Source: an uncultured Lachnospiraceae bacterium (GTDB taxonomy: Bacteria > Bacillota > Clostridia > Lachnospirales > Lachnospiraceae). From it: a stretch of DNA of 64,000 bases. Every line of letters begins with the position of its first letter. Within the stretch, counting starts at the first letter, position 1. This document shows positions 26,442-35,356 of this stretch, piece after piece. The notes beneath the pieces were generated by a model. It searched no databases and was not told where the DNA came from. It saw nothing but the letters and a program-made list of their open reading frames with translations. The position numbers were made by a program, and so were the translations under genes. The stretch spans positions 62,001 through 126,000 of the forward strand of contig CAJTKA010000003.1 in assembly GCA_910576815.1 (NCBI GenBank), given 5' to 3'.

Positions 26442-28421
26442 ATGAGCAAAATAGGAAAAAGATGTGAAAACTGGATACTGACGTTTCTTGCGATGGGGAT
26501 CAGTGCGCTCCTAATGGCTTTCTTTTTTGACTTCTATTTTGATATAAATGATGACACCCTGATGCGGGACATTATGTCGGGCATTTACAGCGGCACGCCC
26601 GACGGGCACAATATGCAGACGCTCTATCCGTTGGGGGCGGTGATCGCGCTGTGCTATCAGATCAATGGTTCCTTTCCCTGGTATGGGGCGTTCCTGTTTC
26701 TGTGTCAGTTTGGCTGCTTTTTTGCGGTGGGGGTCAGACTGTGCACGCTGATCGATGTGGCAGGCACGCGGCGAAAGTTCGCATGGAAACTGCTCTGTCT
26801 GCTGGGATTGGTGCTCTTTCAATGGGGCATGTGGCTGACTCATATGGTCAATGTTCAATATACGATCACCAGCGGTATGCTTGTGGGGACAGCAGTATTT
26901 CTATTTCTCACGATGCCGCGCGGCACTGTCAAGAATGTTTCAGAGGGCGGATCGGAAACGTCCTTAGTCAAAGACTTCCTGGTGGGAAGTCTGCCGTCTT
27001 TGCTTTTGTTTCTCCTGGCATTTCAGCTTCGATCGGAGATGGCGCTCCTTGTACTGCCGTTCCTGGGGCTTGCGGGGGTTTTTTGCTGGTGGGAGGACAG
27101 GCCTGTAGTTACAGGAAAGAATCTCAAAAAATACGGCGGCCTTTTTCTGCTTTTGCTTGCAGGTATGGGACTTTCTCTGGGGGCGGATGCGCTTGCCTAC
27201 GGCGGAGAGTGGAAGGAATTTCGCCAGTTTTTTGATGATAGAACGACGATTTATGACTTTTATCCGGAAGTAGTGACGGATGACGCCTATGCTGCGGATT
27301 TGGATGAGATGGGCGCCTGGTATGGAGCGCGGCTCCTGCTTGAGAATTATAACTATGGCCTGGATGAAAAGGTTGATGCACAGCTTCTTGCGGATGTGGC
27401 GGCTTATGCGAAAGAGCGTGTGGGCGGTGCGAGAGACTGGGGCAGGATTTTCCGGGAGAAGCTTCTGTTATACCGCTACCGTAGTTTTCACGGAGGAGAT
27501 GCACCCTATAATATGTTAGTCGGGCTGGCATATGCGGCAAATATAATAGCAGCCGTTACGCTATTTTGCGGGAAAGCAGGGCGGCGGCATGGAGAATTGT
27601 GCGGTGTGGTCGTGCGGCTGCTTCTGGTTTTTGTGGTCAGGACTGCCCTTTGGATGTTTATTTTGCTGCGCGGGCGAGACCCCGAGCGGATCATACATCC
27701 TCTATATCTGGTGGAGTTTTGTCTGCTGGCAGGGATGTTTCTGCATTATCTGCGGGGGACGGCGGTTACGGGGCCTGTGGCAAAAGCAGTGGATGCAGCG
27801 GCGGCTGCCCTCTGCCTGCTCTCAGTGGCATTTATGATAAAGGCGATCTCTACCGTACAGGCCGATCAGGTCAGGCGGCAGGAAATCAATGCGGACTGGG
27901 AAGCGATAGACGCCTATTGCAGGGAGCGGCCCGACACTTTTTATTTTGAGGATGTCTATTCCACCGTGGCCTTTTCGGGGAAATTATTGGAGTGCAGGGA
28001 TAACACATTTTCAAATTATGATATTGCCGGAGGGTGGATGTGCAAGAGCCCGCTGTACCGGGAAAAACTGGCGGCTTTCGGGATCGAAAATGCCGTGGAC
28101 GCGCTTGCGCAGGGCAGGGCTGATTTCATTATGTCGGACGAAGAAATCAGTCTGCGGGGGCTGGTATGGCTCGAGATTCCCTTTGCGCTAAAGGAAATGA
28201 GCGTGTACATCGAGGAGTATGACAGGATCGGGGAAAACTATGGTGTGTATCAGATCATTCCCATTTCAGAAAACGGCGAAGGAGAGGCAGATGGGTGCAG
28301 AAGGGGTGTATCTGAGACCAATCACGTCAGCGGATACGGACAAGATCGTAACCTGGCGGAATCAGGACTTTGTGTGGAAAAACTTCATTTATCAGAAGCC
28401 CTTTACCAGAGAGGGGCATGA
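26442..28421 (+). CDS. Polytopic membrane protein, GT-C-like; C-terminal tail overlaps the GNAT gene
   Basis: A 659-residue protein with about ten membrane helices, a DINDDTLMRDI acidic loop after helix one and a soluble C-terminal domain. The architecture resembles GT-C sugar transferases, but no family-specific motif confirms it. No clear ribosome site precedes the ATG at 26442. The last 50 or so residues, after YQIIPIS, lie out of frame over the start of the GNAT gene and look like random sequence. The gene may have lost its original stop by an indel or point change, giving a 131-bp overlap. An assembly error is the alternative. Confidence 0.6.
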   Translation: MSKIGKRCENWILTFLAMGISALLMAFFFDFYFDINDDTLMRDIMSGIYSGTPDGHNMQTLYPLGAVIALCYQINGSFPWYGAFLFLCQFGCFFAVGVRLCTLIDVAGTRRKFAWKLLCLLGLVLFQWGMWLTHMVNVQYTITSGMLVGTAVFLFLTMPRGTVKNVSEGGSETSLVKDFLVGSLPSLLLFLLAFQLRSEMALLVLPFLGLAGVFCWWEDRPVVTGKNLKKYGGLFLLLLAGMGLSLGADALAYGGEWKEFRQFFDDRTTIYDFYPEVVTDDAYAADLDEMGAWYGARLLLENYNYGLDEKVDAQLLADVAAYAKERVGGARDWGRIFREKLLLYRYRSFHGGDAPYNMLVGLAYAANIIAAVTLFCGKAGRRHGELCGVVVRLLLVFVVRTALWMFILLRGRDPERIIHPLYLVEFCLLAGMFLHYLRGTAVTGPVAKAVDAAAAALCLLSVAFMIKAISTVQADQVRRQEINADWEAIDAYCRERPDTFYFEDVYSTVAFSGKLLECRDNTFSNYDIAGGWMCKSPLYREKLAAFGIENAVDALAQGRADFIMSDEEISLRGLVWLEIPFALKEMSVYIEEYDRIGENYGVYQIIPISENGEGEADGCRRGVSETNHVSGYGQDRNLAESGLCVEKLHLSEALYQRGA

Positions 28422-28878
28422 AACCTGGCTGAAAGAGCAGGTGGAGCCAGGGCATGTGGTGCAGTTTATTATCTGTGTGGCAGATACGGATGCTGAACGG
28501 GATATGGATTGCCGGGCTGATGCAAAGGATGGCAGCAGAGAAATCGGCAGCGTCTATCTGCGGGACATTGACAGAAAGAAGGGGGAAGCCGAGTTCGGCA
28601 TCTTCATTGGGGAGCGTGATGCCTTGGGAAAGGGATATGGCACACAGGCGGCAAAATTGATGCTGGATTACGGATTTGACAAGATCAGGCTGCAAAAGAT
28701 ATTTCTGCGGCTTCTGGAGGACAATCCGCGTGCACTGAAAAGTTATGAAAAAACGGGTTTTCAACTGATAAAAAACAAGCGGAAAACCGTCGATTTGCAG
28801 CAGGGTGAGTGCGTCGTTCTCTTTATGGAGATCAATTGCCGCCAATGGAAAGAAATAAAAGAGAAGAAAAAGAAATAA
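28291..28878 (+). CDS. GNAT family N-acetyltransferase (RimJ/RimL type), candidate PseH or WecD
   Basis: 195 residues. YLRPITSADTDKIVTWRN opens the fold in RimJ/RimL style, and GYGTQAAKLMLDYGF carries the acetyl-CoA pyrophosphate loop (usual pattern Q/RxxGxG/A). EDNPRALKSYEKTGF is the typical final motif. It is the only GNAT in the window. It could be the missing PseH, which acetylates UDP-4-amino-4,6-dideoxy-AltNAc, or a WecD-like enzyme acting on the product of the WecE-like aminotransferase. The ATG at 28291 has AAGGAG 6 nt upstream. It lies inside the 3' end of the preceding membrane-protein frame. Confidence 0.85.
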   Translation: MGAEGVYLRPITSADTDKIVTWRNQDFVWKNFIYQKPFTREGHETWLKEQVEPGHVVQFIICVADTDAERDMDCRADAKDGSREIGSVYLRDIDRKKGEAEFGIFIGERDALGKGYGTQAAKLMLDYGFDKIRLQKIFLRLLEDNPRALKSYEKTGFQLIKNKRKTVDLQQGECVVLFMEINCRQWKEIKEKKKK

Positions 28879-28951
28879 CAGCAAAGAAATAGAGGCAACC
28901 GCAAGGATATAGAGGGAAAGAGTCAGGATGATTGCAGAAATGGAGAACAGC

Positions 28952-29893
28952 ATGGGACAGTTGGTCAGTTTTGTGATTCCCTGCTATCGGTCGGCGAAGA
29001 CTGTGGGCGGGGTGGTGCAGGAAATCAGGGAGGCAATGAAGGGGCTTTCACAGTACCGCTATGAGATTGTTTTGGTCAATGATGCTTCCCCCGATGATAC
29101 CTTTGAGACGATCCGTGCGCTGTGCAGGGAAAACAGAGATATCTGCGGTGTGAATCTGGCGAGAAATTTCGGGCAGCATGCGGCGCTGATGGCGGGATTT
29201 TCCCATGTGCGGGGCGATATCGTGGTCTGTCTGGATGATGATGGGCAGACGCCTGCCTCGGAGGTGGGCAAACTCCTTTCGGGAATCGAAGCAGGCTCTG
29301 ATGTGGTCTATGCAAAGTATCAGAATAAACGGCATTCCGGATTTCGCAATTTCGGCAGTAAAGTAAATGAGTTGATGACCAGGGTCATGCTGAGCAAGCC
29401 CAAGGAGCTCTATGTCTCCAGTTATTTTGCCGCCAGGCGTTTTGTGGTGGAGGAACTTTTGCGTTATGAGAACCCTTACCCTTATGTGATCGGGCTGGTG
29501 CTGCGCACCACGAAAAGGATCACAAACGTCGAGGTGACGCACAGGGAGCGGGAAGTGGGTGTATCCGGATACACCATCGGTAAGCTTCTTGGTCTGTGGT
29601 TCAACGGCTTTACGGCTTTTAGTGTGAAACCGCTTAGAATAGCAACTGTTATTGGAATCGTGTCTGCGTGCGCAGGGTTTGCCTATGGCATTTTTACGGT
29701 GGTCAAGAAGTTTGTTAATCCGGCAGTCCCGATAGGGTTTAGTGCGTTGATGGCGGCAATCGTTTTTTTCTGTGGGCTGATTTTGTTGATGCTTGGCATT
29801 ATCGGAGAGTACATCGGACGGATCTATATTTCTTTGAATAATTCTCCGCAGTATGTGATCAGGGAGTGTGTGGATGAGAGAGAGGCAGAGTGA
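28952..29893 (+). CDS. GtrB/ArnC-like polyprenyl-phosphate glycosyltransferase (GT2)
   Basis: A 313-residue GT-A enzyme with two C-terminal membrane helices. SFVIPCYRS, VNDASPDDT, the DDD motif (residues 94-96, CLDDDGQ) and NFGQHAALMAGF are typical of the DPM1/GtrB/ArnC branch. That branch transfers a sugar from a nucleotide donor to undecaprenyl phosphate. The product usually feeds a GT-C enzyme after flipping by a GtrA-like protein, and both kinds are encoded nearby. I chose the ATG at 28952, 6 nt after GGAG, over ATG 28928. The end overlaps the next gene by 20 bp. Confidence 0.9.
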   Translation: MGQLVSFVIPCYRSAKTVGGVVQEIREAMKGLSQYRYEIVLVNDASPDDTFETIRALCRENRDICGVNLARNFGQHAALMAGFSHVRGDIVVCLDDDGQTPASEVGKLLSGIEAGSDVVYAKYQNKRHSGFRNFGSKVNELMTRVMLSKPKELYVSSYFAARRFVVEELLRYENPYPYVIGLVLRTTKRITNVEVTHREREVGVSGYTIGKLLGLWFNGFTAFSVKPLRIATVIGIVSACAGFAYGIFTVVKKFVNPAVPIGFSALMAAIVFFCGLILLMLGIIGEYIGRIYISLNNSPQYVIRECVDEREAE

Positions 29894-31541
29894 GAAAAAG
29901 CGCATAGCGTTAAGAAGTCCGTTGATTGCAGCTGCGTTTTCTCTCTGCTTTTCGACAGCGATCCTGTTTGGCGCGCGGCTGGACAGTGTGGAGAATGTGG
30001 ATGTGAAGGATGTGAGGCTCTGGCTGCATTTGCTGGCGTTTACGGGTGTTTTTACGGGGCTGGTGCTGCTTTTATGGGGGCTTTTGGACGGGCTGCACAA
30101 TGTGGGCAAGTCTTTTGTCGGAAAAGCAGTTGATAAAATAACACACGTTCTTAAAATGACGGACACGCAGGCGGATCTTGCTGCTTTCCTTTTTTTGCTA
30201 TTATGTTGGATGCCTGTGTTATTAGCGGTTTATCCGGGCTTTTTTGTCTATGATGCCCAGGACGAGTATATTCAGGTAGCGACCAGGACGTTTTCCACGC
30301 ACCATCCGCTGGTGCACGTATTGTTGCTTGGCGGGATGATTTGTGCGGTCCATAAGCTGACGGATTCCTATAATTTGGGTATCGTCTGCTATATGGTTTT
30401 TCAGATGGCTGCCGCAGCCGGCGTTTTTACCTTCCTTTTTTCCTATTTGCGGAAAAGAAAGGTTTCCCGAACCCTGCGTTTGAGCGGCCTGCTGTGGCTG
30501 GGGCTGTTTCCCACGGTGGTGATGTTCACCCTGTGTTCGGCAAAAGACGCGCTGTTTACCCTGGCGCTGCTGCTGCTTTTGATCTGTCTTTTGGAACTGG
30601 GCAGAAATGGGGAGGCTTTTTTTGCGTCAAGGAGCTGGCAGTTTCTTTTTGCGGTAAGCGGCATGGCGATGATGCTTCTTCGCAACAATGGCTTTTACGC
30701 CTTTTTAGTGATGATTCCCTTTTTGCTTCTCCTACAGAAACATTACCGCAAAAACCTCCTGTTGTTGTCCGCCTGTGCGGTGGCAGGCTGCCTTCTTGTA
30801 AACGGCGGCTTGAAAGTGGCGCTCCATGCGGACGACTCCGAGTATCAGGAACTTTTGACGGTGCCGATCCAACAGCTCGCCAGGACCTACAAGTATGCGC
30901 CCGAGGCGTTTTCAGCGGAGGATCTGGAAACGCTGCACGAGGTTTTGGATGAGGAGGCGCTTTCCCTGTATACGCCGAGGCTCTCCGATCCGGTCAAATA
31001 CTGCTTTGACAATGCGGCGTTTGCAAAGGATAAGGGGCGCTATGCCGCGCTCTGGCTGCGCATCGGCAGGAAAAAACCCCTGATCTATCTAAATGCCTGG
31101 TGGATGACATCCTACGGCTTTTGGTATCCGAATACGGTGATCAATGTCTATGGGGGCAATACGGTTTTTACGTTTACTTATCAAGATAACTCCTACTTTG
31201 GCTATGAAGTGGAGCTGCCGGGCGTGCGGGAGAGCAAGCTTCCCTGGCTGAATGAGGTGTACCGCAGGCTGTCGCTGGAAATCTGGAAAGAGAAGATCCC
31301 CGTAGTTTTCTGGCTGTTTTCTCCGGGCGCCATGTTCTGGCTTTATGCCTTTTTCTTTGCATCATTATTAAATAACAGACGATATGAAATGCTGTATCCG
31401 TTTTTGCCGTTTTTTCTGATTTGGCTGACCGTGCTGCTGGGGCCGACTTATCTGCCCCGCTATGTGCTGTTTTTATGGTACGCGCTGCCGCTGTTTTTAG
31501 GGATGGTGCAGCTGGGCCACAGTTGCCATTCTGCTGCATAA
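29874..31541 (+). CDS. Polytopic membrane protein, DUF6020-like (copy 1)
   Basis: A 555-residue protein with about 12 membrane helices. Key segments are AVYPGFFVYDAQDEYIQ with HHPLVHVLLLGG, then CSAKDALFTLA, RNNGFYAFL and VPIQQLARTYKY. The same order of segments (YPTWYNNDAVWQ, MGKDAWFTAA, RSNGIFVFL, MPTQHLLCAYK) occurs in the protein at 50674-52398, so the two are paralogues. The family is known from many Clostridia and has no proven function. The acidic loop and HHP pattern suggest a GT-C glycosyltransferase. A GTG at 29868 is an alternative start. It is translationally coupled to the GtrB-like gene. Confidence 0.7.
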   Translation: MRERQSEKKRIALRSPLIAAAFSLCFSTAILFGARLDSVENVDVKDVRLWLHLLAFTGVFTGLVLLLWGLLDGLHNVGKSFVGKAVDKITHVLKMTDTQADLAAFLFLLLCWMPVLLAVYPGFFVYDAQDEYIQVATRTFSTHHPLVHVLLLGGMICAVHKLTDSYNLGIVCYMVFQMAAAAGVFTFLFSYLRKRKVSRTLRLSGLLWLGLFPTVVMFTLCSAKDALFTLALLLLLICLLELGRNGEAFFASRSWQFLFAVSGMAMMLLRNNGFYAFLVMIPFLLLLQKHYRKNLLLLSACAVAGCLLVNGGLKVALHADDSEYQELLTVPIQQLARTYKYAPEAFSAEDLETLHEVLDEEALSLYTPRLSDPVKYCFDNAAFAKDKGRYAALWLRIGRKKPLIYLNAWWMTSYGFWYPNTVINVYGGNTVFTFTYQDNSYFGYEVELPGVRESKLPWLNEVYRRLSLEIWKEKIPVVFWLFSPGAMFWLYAFFFASLLNNRRYEMLYPFLPFFLIWLTVLLGPTYLPRYVLFLWYALPLFLGMVQLGHSCHSAA

Positions 31542-31584
31542 AAATACAAAAAGAGTGATATTAGTGAATAAAACACAGCAAACA

Positions 31585-31613
31585 TTGAATTATATACAAA
31601 AATATGATATGCT
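31585..31613 (+). promoter_or_regulatory. Sigma-A promoter for argC
   Basis: TTGAAT at 31585-31590, a 17-bp spacer, then TATGCT at 31608-31613 with TGA just before it as an extended -10. It lies 34 bp before the argC start. Confidence 0.65.
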
Positions 31614-31646
31614 TTACGGAAATATAAGGAAAGGATATGAATATTT

Positions 31647-32594
31647 ATGAAAACAAAAGTTTTTATTGACGGAAGTGAGGGAACGACGGGACTGCGGATC
31701 AACGAACGGTTTCAGTGCCGTGACGATATTGAATTGTTACACATCGATCCGGAACTGCGAAAGGTTCCGGAGGAGAGGAAAAAGATGATCCATGCGTCAG
31801 ATATTACGTTTCTGTGCCTGCCGGATGAAGCGGCCAGGGAGTCTGTCGCGCTGGCCGAAGGGGAGGATGTGGTGATCATCGACGCCTCGACCGCGCATCG
31901 GACCGAGGAAGGATGGGCTTACGGCTTTCCTGAACTTTCGGAGACGCACAGAGCTGCCATTCAAAAGGGGAAGCGGATCGCGGTCCCGGGATGCTATGCG
32001 ACGGGCTTCATTTCTCTGGTTTATCCGCTGATCGCGGGCGGGATCCTGCCGAAGGATTATCCGGTCAGCAGCTTTGCGATCTCAGGATACAGCGGAGCGG
32101 GCAAGCGGACGATTGCGGCTTATGAGAGCGAGGACAGAGCGGCAGAGTTGTCTTCGGGGAGAGTGTATGCGCTGACACAGCAGCATAAGCACTTAAAGGA
32201 GATGCGGAAGATCACAGGGCTTGCACGCACACCCCTGTTTTCACCGATCATTGACGACTATTACAGCGGCATGGTGGTTTCTGTGCAGCTTTATGCGGAT
32301 CTGCTGACAGGAAAACATACGCCGGAATCCCTGCTGCATTATTATGCGCAGTATTATGATAAGAAACGCTTTATTCGGGTGAGCGCTGCGGACGATGCAG
32401 TTGCCGCGAGCGGCTTTTTGGCAGGAAACGGATTGTCCGGCTGGGATGGATTGAAAATCTATGTGACAGGGAACGAGGAGCGAATTATTGTTTCTTCGCA
32501 GTTTGATAATCTGGGAAAAGGTGCGTCCGGCGCGGCGATCCAGTGTATGAATATCCTTCTGGGGTGCGATGAGGCAAAGGGGCTTGATCTGTGA
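31647..32594 (+). CDS. argC: N-acetyl-gamma-glutamyl-phosphate reductase, type 2
   Basis: NADPH-dependent reductase of arginine synthesis, converting N-acetylglutamyl phosphate to its semialdehyde. The short (315-residue) type 2 form is recognised by DGSEGTTGLRI at the N-terminus, the catalytic C116 in VPGCYATGF, and the SGYSGAGKRTI and HLKEM segments. No other arginine gene is near. It has its own promoter and a GGAAAGG site. It stands alone in a glycan island, so it is either a relocated biosynthetic gene or it makes a semialdehyde for another purpose; only the first is supported by known family function. Confidence 0.9.
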   Translation: MKTKVFIDGSEGTTGLRINERFQCRDDIELLHIDPELRKVPEERKKMIHASDITFLCLPDEAARESVALAEGEDVVIIDASTAHRTEEGWAYGFPELSETHRAAIQKGKRIAVPGCYATGFISLVYPLIAGGILPKDYPVSSFAISGYSGAGKRTIAAYESEDRAAELSSGRVYALTQQHKHLKEMRKITGLARTPLFSPIIDDYYSGMVVSVQLYADLLTGKHTPESLLHYYAQYYDKKRFIRVSAADDAVAASGFLAGNGLSGWDGLKIYVTGNEERIIVSSQFDNLGKGASGAAIQCMNILLGCDEAKGLDL

Positions 32595-32623
32595 TGGCCC
32601 GGATACCGCATAGGAGCGGTTTG

Positions 32624-32652
32624 TTGTAAAAATTGCCTGTTTGTGGTAAACT
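32624..32652 (+). promoter_or_regulatory. Sigma-A promoter with extended -10 before the O-antigen-ligase-like gene
   Basis: TTGTAA at 32624-32629, a 17-bp spacer, then TAAACT at 32647-32652 with TGG just before it. A long structured leader of about 150 nt follows before the coding start. Confidence 0.65.
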
Positions 32653-32671
32653 AAGTGCGGAATGGAGGACA

Positions 32672-32770
32672 GATTGAAACATCACACTGATGTGCCGGTT
32701 TTTCAATCGGGAGTTTGCGCAGAAGCGTCGCAAACGCCATAATTGCAGGGCAAAATCTGAAATTATGCCC
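32672..32770 (+). repeat. Structured leader with three consecutive hairpins
   Basis: Outer stem GATTGAAA/TTTCAATC (32672-32679 and 32701-32708) holds a small hairpin CATCA/TGATG. Next, GTTTGCG/CGCAAAC (32713-32735), then GGGCA/TGCCC (32748-32770). The first two stems, joined by a GGGAG linker, copy the layout of the element at 14.9 kb with different paired bases. The region lies between promoter and start, so the RNA would carry it. Confidence 0.5.
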
Positions 32771-32809
32771 GCGTTCCTTTGCAGAAAGCGCTTCGGAATG
32801 GATGTAACC

Positions 32810-35323
32810 ATGAATCGAATCATCAATAAGAGACAAGCTATCTGTGGGACAGTATGGATCTTGGCGGCGTGCATCCTGATTACGTTATGGCCGTTGCGCC
32901 TTATTCATGAGGAGGTGCGCACCGAGAGCGGGAATCAGCAGAGCGTATTGTCTGAATCGGTCAATAGCAGCAAGGTGGTACAGCAGCGCTTCATCGCACA
33001 ATATGACAGATTAAAGGAAATAGAGATTTATCTGGCGGAGTGGACGAGGGGAGAAACGTTTAACTTCGTGCTGCGGGACGGCTCCATGCAGACCCTCATG
33101 CAGCAGCTGATAGATACCAAGGAGATGGAAGTTCCCGGTTATTGCAGGATTCAGGTCAATATTGACACCGAGGTTGGCAGGGACTATTACTTCCTGCTCC
33201 AGGGCGTGGAATCGGAATTTCGGGTGGCCTATGTCGGCAATGCGGGCGAGAGCTACAATATCTACATTGGCGCGGTCTATTACGACGGTGTGGAGGATGT
33301 GGAACGTTGCATGGCTGCAGACTATGTCTATGAGGTGCCGCTGCGCAAATTAAAGACCCTGCTTGTGGCAGCGGTCGTTCTTGCGGCGGCGATCCTGATC
33401 ACACTGTTTGCGGGATTCTATTATAAAAAGCAGCCTGAGAAGAATCGGCTGCTGACGGTGGAGCGGACCATGCGCATCGTTTTGGTGCCGCTGATTGCCG
33501 CAGCAGGTATTGCGGCGACAATAGCTGTCTGGCCGCTCCATCTGTTTACGACGGATCCCTATTGCATTGCCTTTTATGAGGCAGGCGTACTTCTTCTGGT
33601 GGCTGCCGCGCTTTATGCTGTCGTGCACGACCGCACGGGGAGCGCCACAGACAGGACTTTTTTTATGGTGGTCCGTGAGAGATGGCGTGACGACTTACAG
33701 TCTCTGATGTTTGCCGGAGCCATCTGGGGATGCTGTAATTATATGAACGCTCTCTATGAGATTCATCACACGGTTGCCTATAGGCAGACGCTCATCTTCT
33801 TTGCGCTGGCGCTGCTTGTGACTTGGCGGAGACAGGAAATGTTCTCGTTGGTGAATCTGCTTTATGCTGTTGCTGCTGCAATTGTGGGACCGATGTACTA
33901 CCAAAATGCGCTGACCGTTTTGCTGGAGGCAAGCCGCGAGGCAGGAAAGACAGGTCCGGGGGAAGAAGAACTTCTTGCCCTGAAGCTGACGGTTTGGGCA
34001 GGCATTTTGGCGGGGCTTGTGTTTTTGAATACCGTGAGGATATTATGGAGGCGGGAAATTCATGGTGTATCTGTGCCGTATGGTCTTTTGGTGGGAGGAT
34101 TCTTTGTGCTGCTCCTTCTGCGGCGCAATACGAGAGGGTGGCCGATCTTTCTGGTCTGCGCTTTTACGCTCTGTTACCTGCGGATGGCGGCGGGGATCAG
34201 GCGGGAAGCGTTGCTGAGTAATATTGTAAACGGCATCCTGATCCATTTTTTGGCGACAGTGGGGTTTTGTCTGCTCCACAGACCGTATATGTATTTTCGG
34301 TATTACAGATATCCCTTCCACTTTCACACGGTGACGATCTCCGCGGTGTACCTGGCGCTGGTCTTTTGTGCGGCGCTTGTAAAGCTGCTGGATGCTTATC
34401 GGAGAAAGCCTTGTCTGGCAGGGGTTTATAAAGAACTTGCCGTGTTTGGCGTCAGCGCCATGTATCTGCTCTTTACTCTTTCGAGGACAGGTTATCTTGC
34501 CGCTCTGGTGATGGCAGCAGTGGTGCTTCCGACAGCTTTCTTTGTGGGGAAGGAGCAGTCTTTTCGGCAAAAATGCCAACGTCTGTTGCAAGGTGTCGGG
34601 TTGATGGTGTTAGCTGCCCTTGTGTGCTTTCCCGTTGTTTTTACGGCGCAGAGGATCATCCCGGCGGTGGCGGCGGATGTGAGGGCGCACGAGATCGAGG
34701 AGTTTCCCGCAGAACTGGTACACGGCAGAGATTTGGATTCCTATTACTATATCACGATCGAGCGTTTTATTCAGACGTTTCAGATGAAGGTGTTGGGGAT
34801 TCCCGAGGAGAAGTGCTTAAATGCCTTTCTCTTTTTCAGCAAGGCGGATGATGCGTCTGATTACAGGAGCCCCTATCTGGAGCTGGGGAGCAGGATCCTT
34901 CTAGCCTCTGCGGAGGATATGGCGGCAAAGGAAAAGGAAGAAGAATCCTATACAAACGGAAGATTATATATATTTGAACAATATTACAATAGATTGGACA
35001 AGTATGGTCACGATGATATGGGTGTCATGGAGCCCGACGGCAATTACCTTGCCCATGCGCATAATATTTATCTGCAAGTGGCTTACGATCACGGGATCCC
35101 GGTAGGTGTCGCATTTCTTCTACTGGGCGTGGCGACATTAGTGCAGGCAGTTTTTTATTACCGACGTCACAGGCTGGATCGGGAATGCGCTCTCTTTCCA
35201 CTGGCGCTCCTGGTTTTATTTGCAGTGGCGGGCATCACGGAGTGGATCTTTCATCCCTGTTGTCCCATCGCCTTTTGTCTGCTCCTTACCATGGGACCTC
35301 TTTTGGTGGACAGCAGATCATAA
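32810..35323 (+). CDS. O-antigen ligase / polymerase-like membrane protein
   Basis: An 837-residue protein. One N-terminal helix is followed by an extracytoplasmic domain of about 160 residues, then about 12 membrane helices. HAHNIYLQVAYDHGIPVG (about residue 748) is the classic Wzy_C/WaaL loop motif just before the last helices. A TLSRTGYLAALV segment earlier also fits. The protein should join or polymerise undecaprenyl-linked glycans outside the membrane. The large N-terminal domain is not usual for simple WaaL enzymes. I chose ATG 32810 over 32798 and an earlier in-frame start because the leader upstream is structured; the ribosome site is weak (GGA). Confidence 0.78.
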   Translation: MNRIINKRQAICGTVWILAACILITLWPLRLIHEEVRTESGNQQSVLSESVNSSKVVQQRFIAQYDRLKEIEIYLAEWTRGETFNFVLRDGSMQTLMQQLIDTKEMEVPGYCRIQVNIDTEVGRDYYFLLQGVESEFRVAYVGNAGESYNIYIGAVYYDGVEDVERCMAADYVYEVPLRKLKTLLVAAVVLAAAILITLFAGFYYKKQPEKNRLLTVERTMRIVLVPLIAAAGIAATIAVWPLHLFTTDPYCIAFYEAGVLLLVAAALYAVVHDRTGSATDRTFFMVVRERWRDDLQSLMFAGAIWGCCNYMNALYEIHHTVAYRQTLIFFALALLVTWRRQEMFSLVNLLYAVAAAIVGPMYYQNALTVLLEASREAGKTGPGEEELLALKLTVWAGILAGLVFLNTVRILWRREIHGVSVPYGLLVGGFFVLLLLRRNTRGWPIFLVCAFTLCYLRMAAGIRREALLSNIVNGILIHFLATVGFCLLHRPYMYFRYYRYPFHFHTVTISAVYLALVFCAALVKLLDAYRRKPCLAGVYKELAVFGVSAMYLLFTLSRTGYLAALVMAAVVLPTAFFVGKEQSFRQKCQRLLQGVGLMVLAALVCFPVVFTAQRIIPAVAADVRAHEIEEFPAELVHGRDLDSYYYITIERFIQTFQMKVLGIPEEKCLNAFLFFSKADDASDYRSPYLELGSRILLASAEDMAAKEKEEESYTNGRLYIFEQYYNRLDKYGHDDMGVMEPDGNYLAHAHNIYLQVAYDHGIPVGVAFLLLGVATLVQAVFYYRRHRLDRECALFPLALLVLFAVAGITEWIFHPCCPIAFCLLLTMGPLLVDSRS

Positions 35324-35356
35324 TACAACAGACATAAAGCAGAGAAAACGAAGACT

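Noticed and set aside
25448..26449. 333-codon open frame on the - strand over the WecE-like gene
   Set aside because: It is fully antisense to a well-supported PLP enzyme gene, with no motif of its own.
29048..30166. 372-codon open frame on the - strand over the GtrB-like and DUF6020-like genes
   Set aside because: It lies opposite two clear + strand genes, has no family motif, and its length comes from the codon bias of the coding strand.
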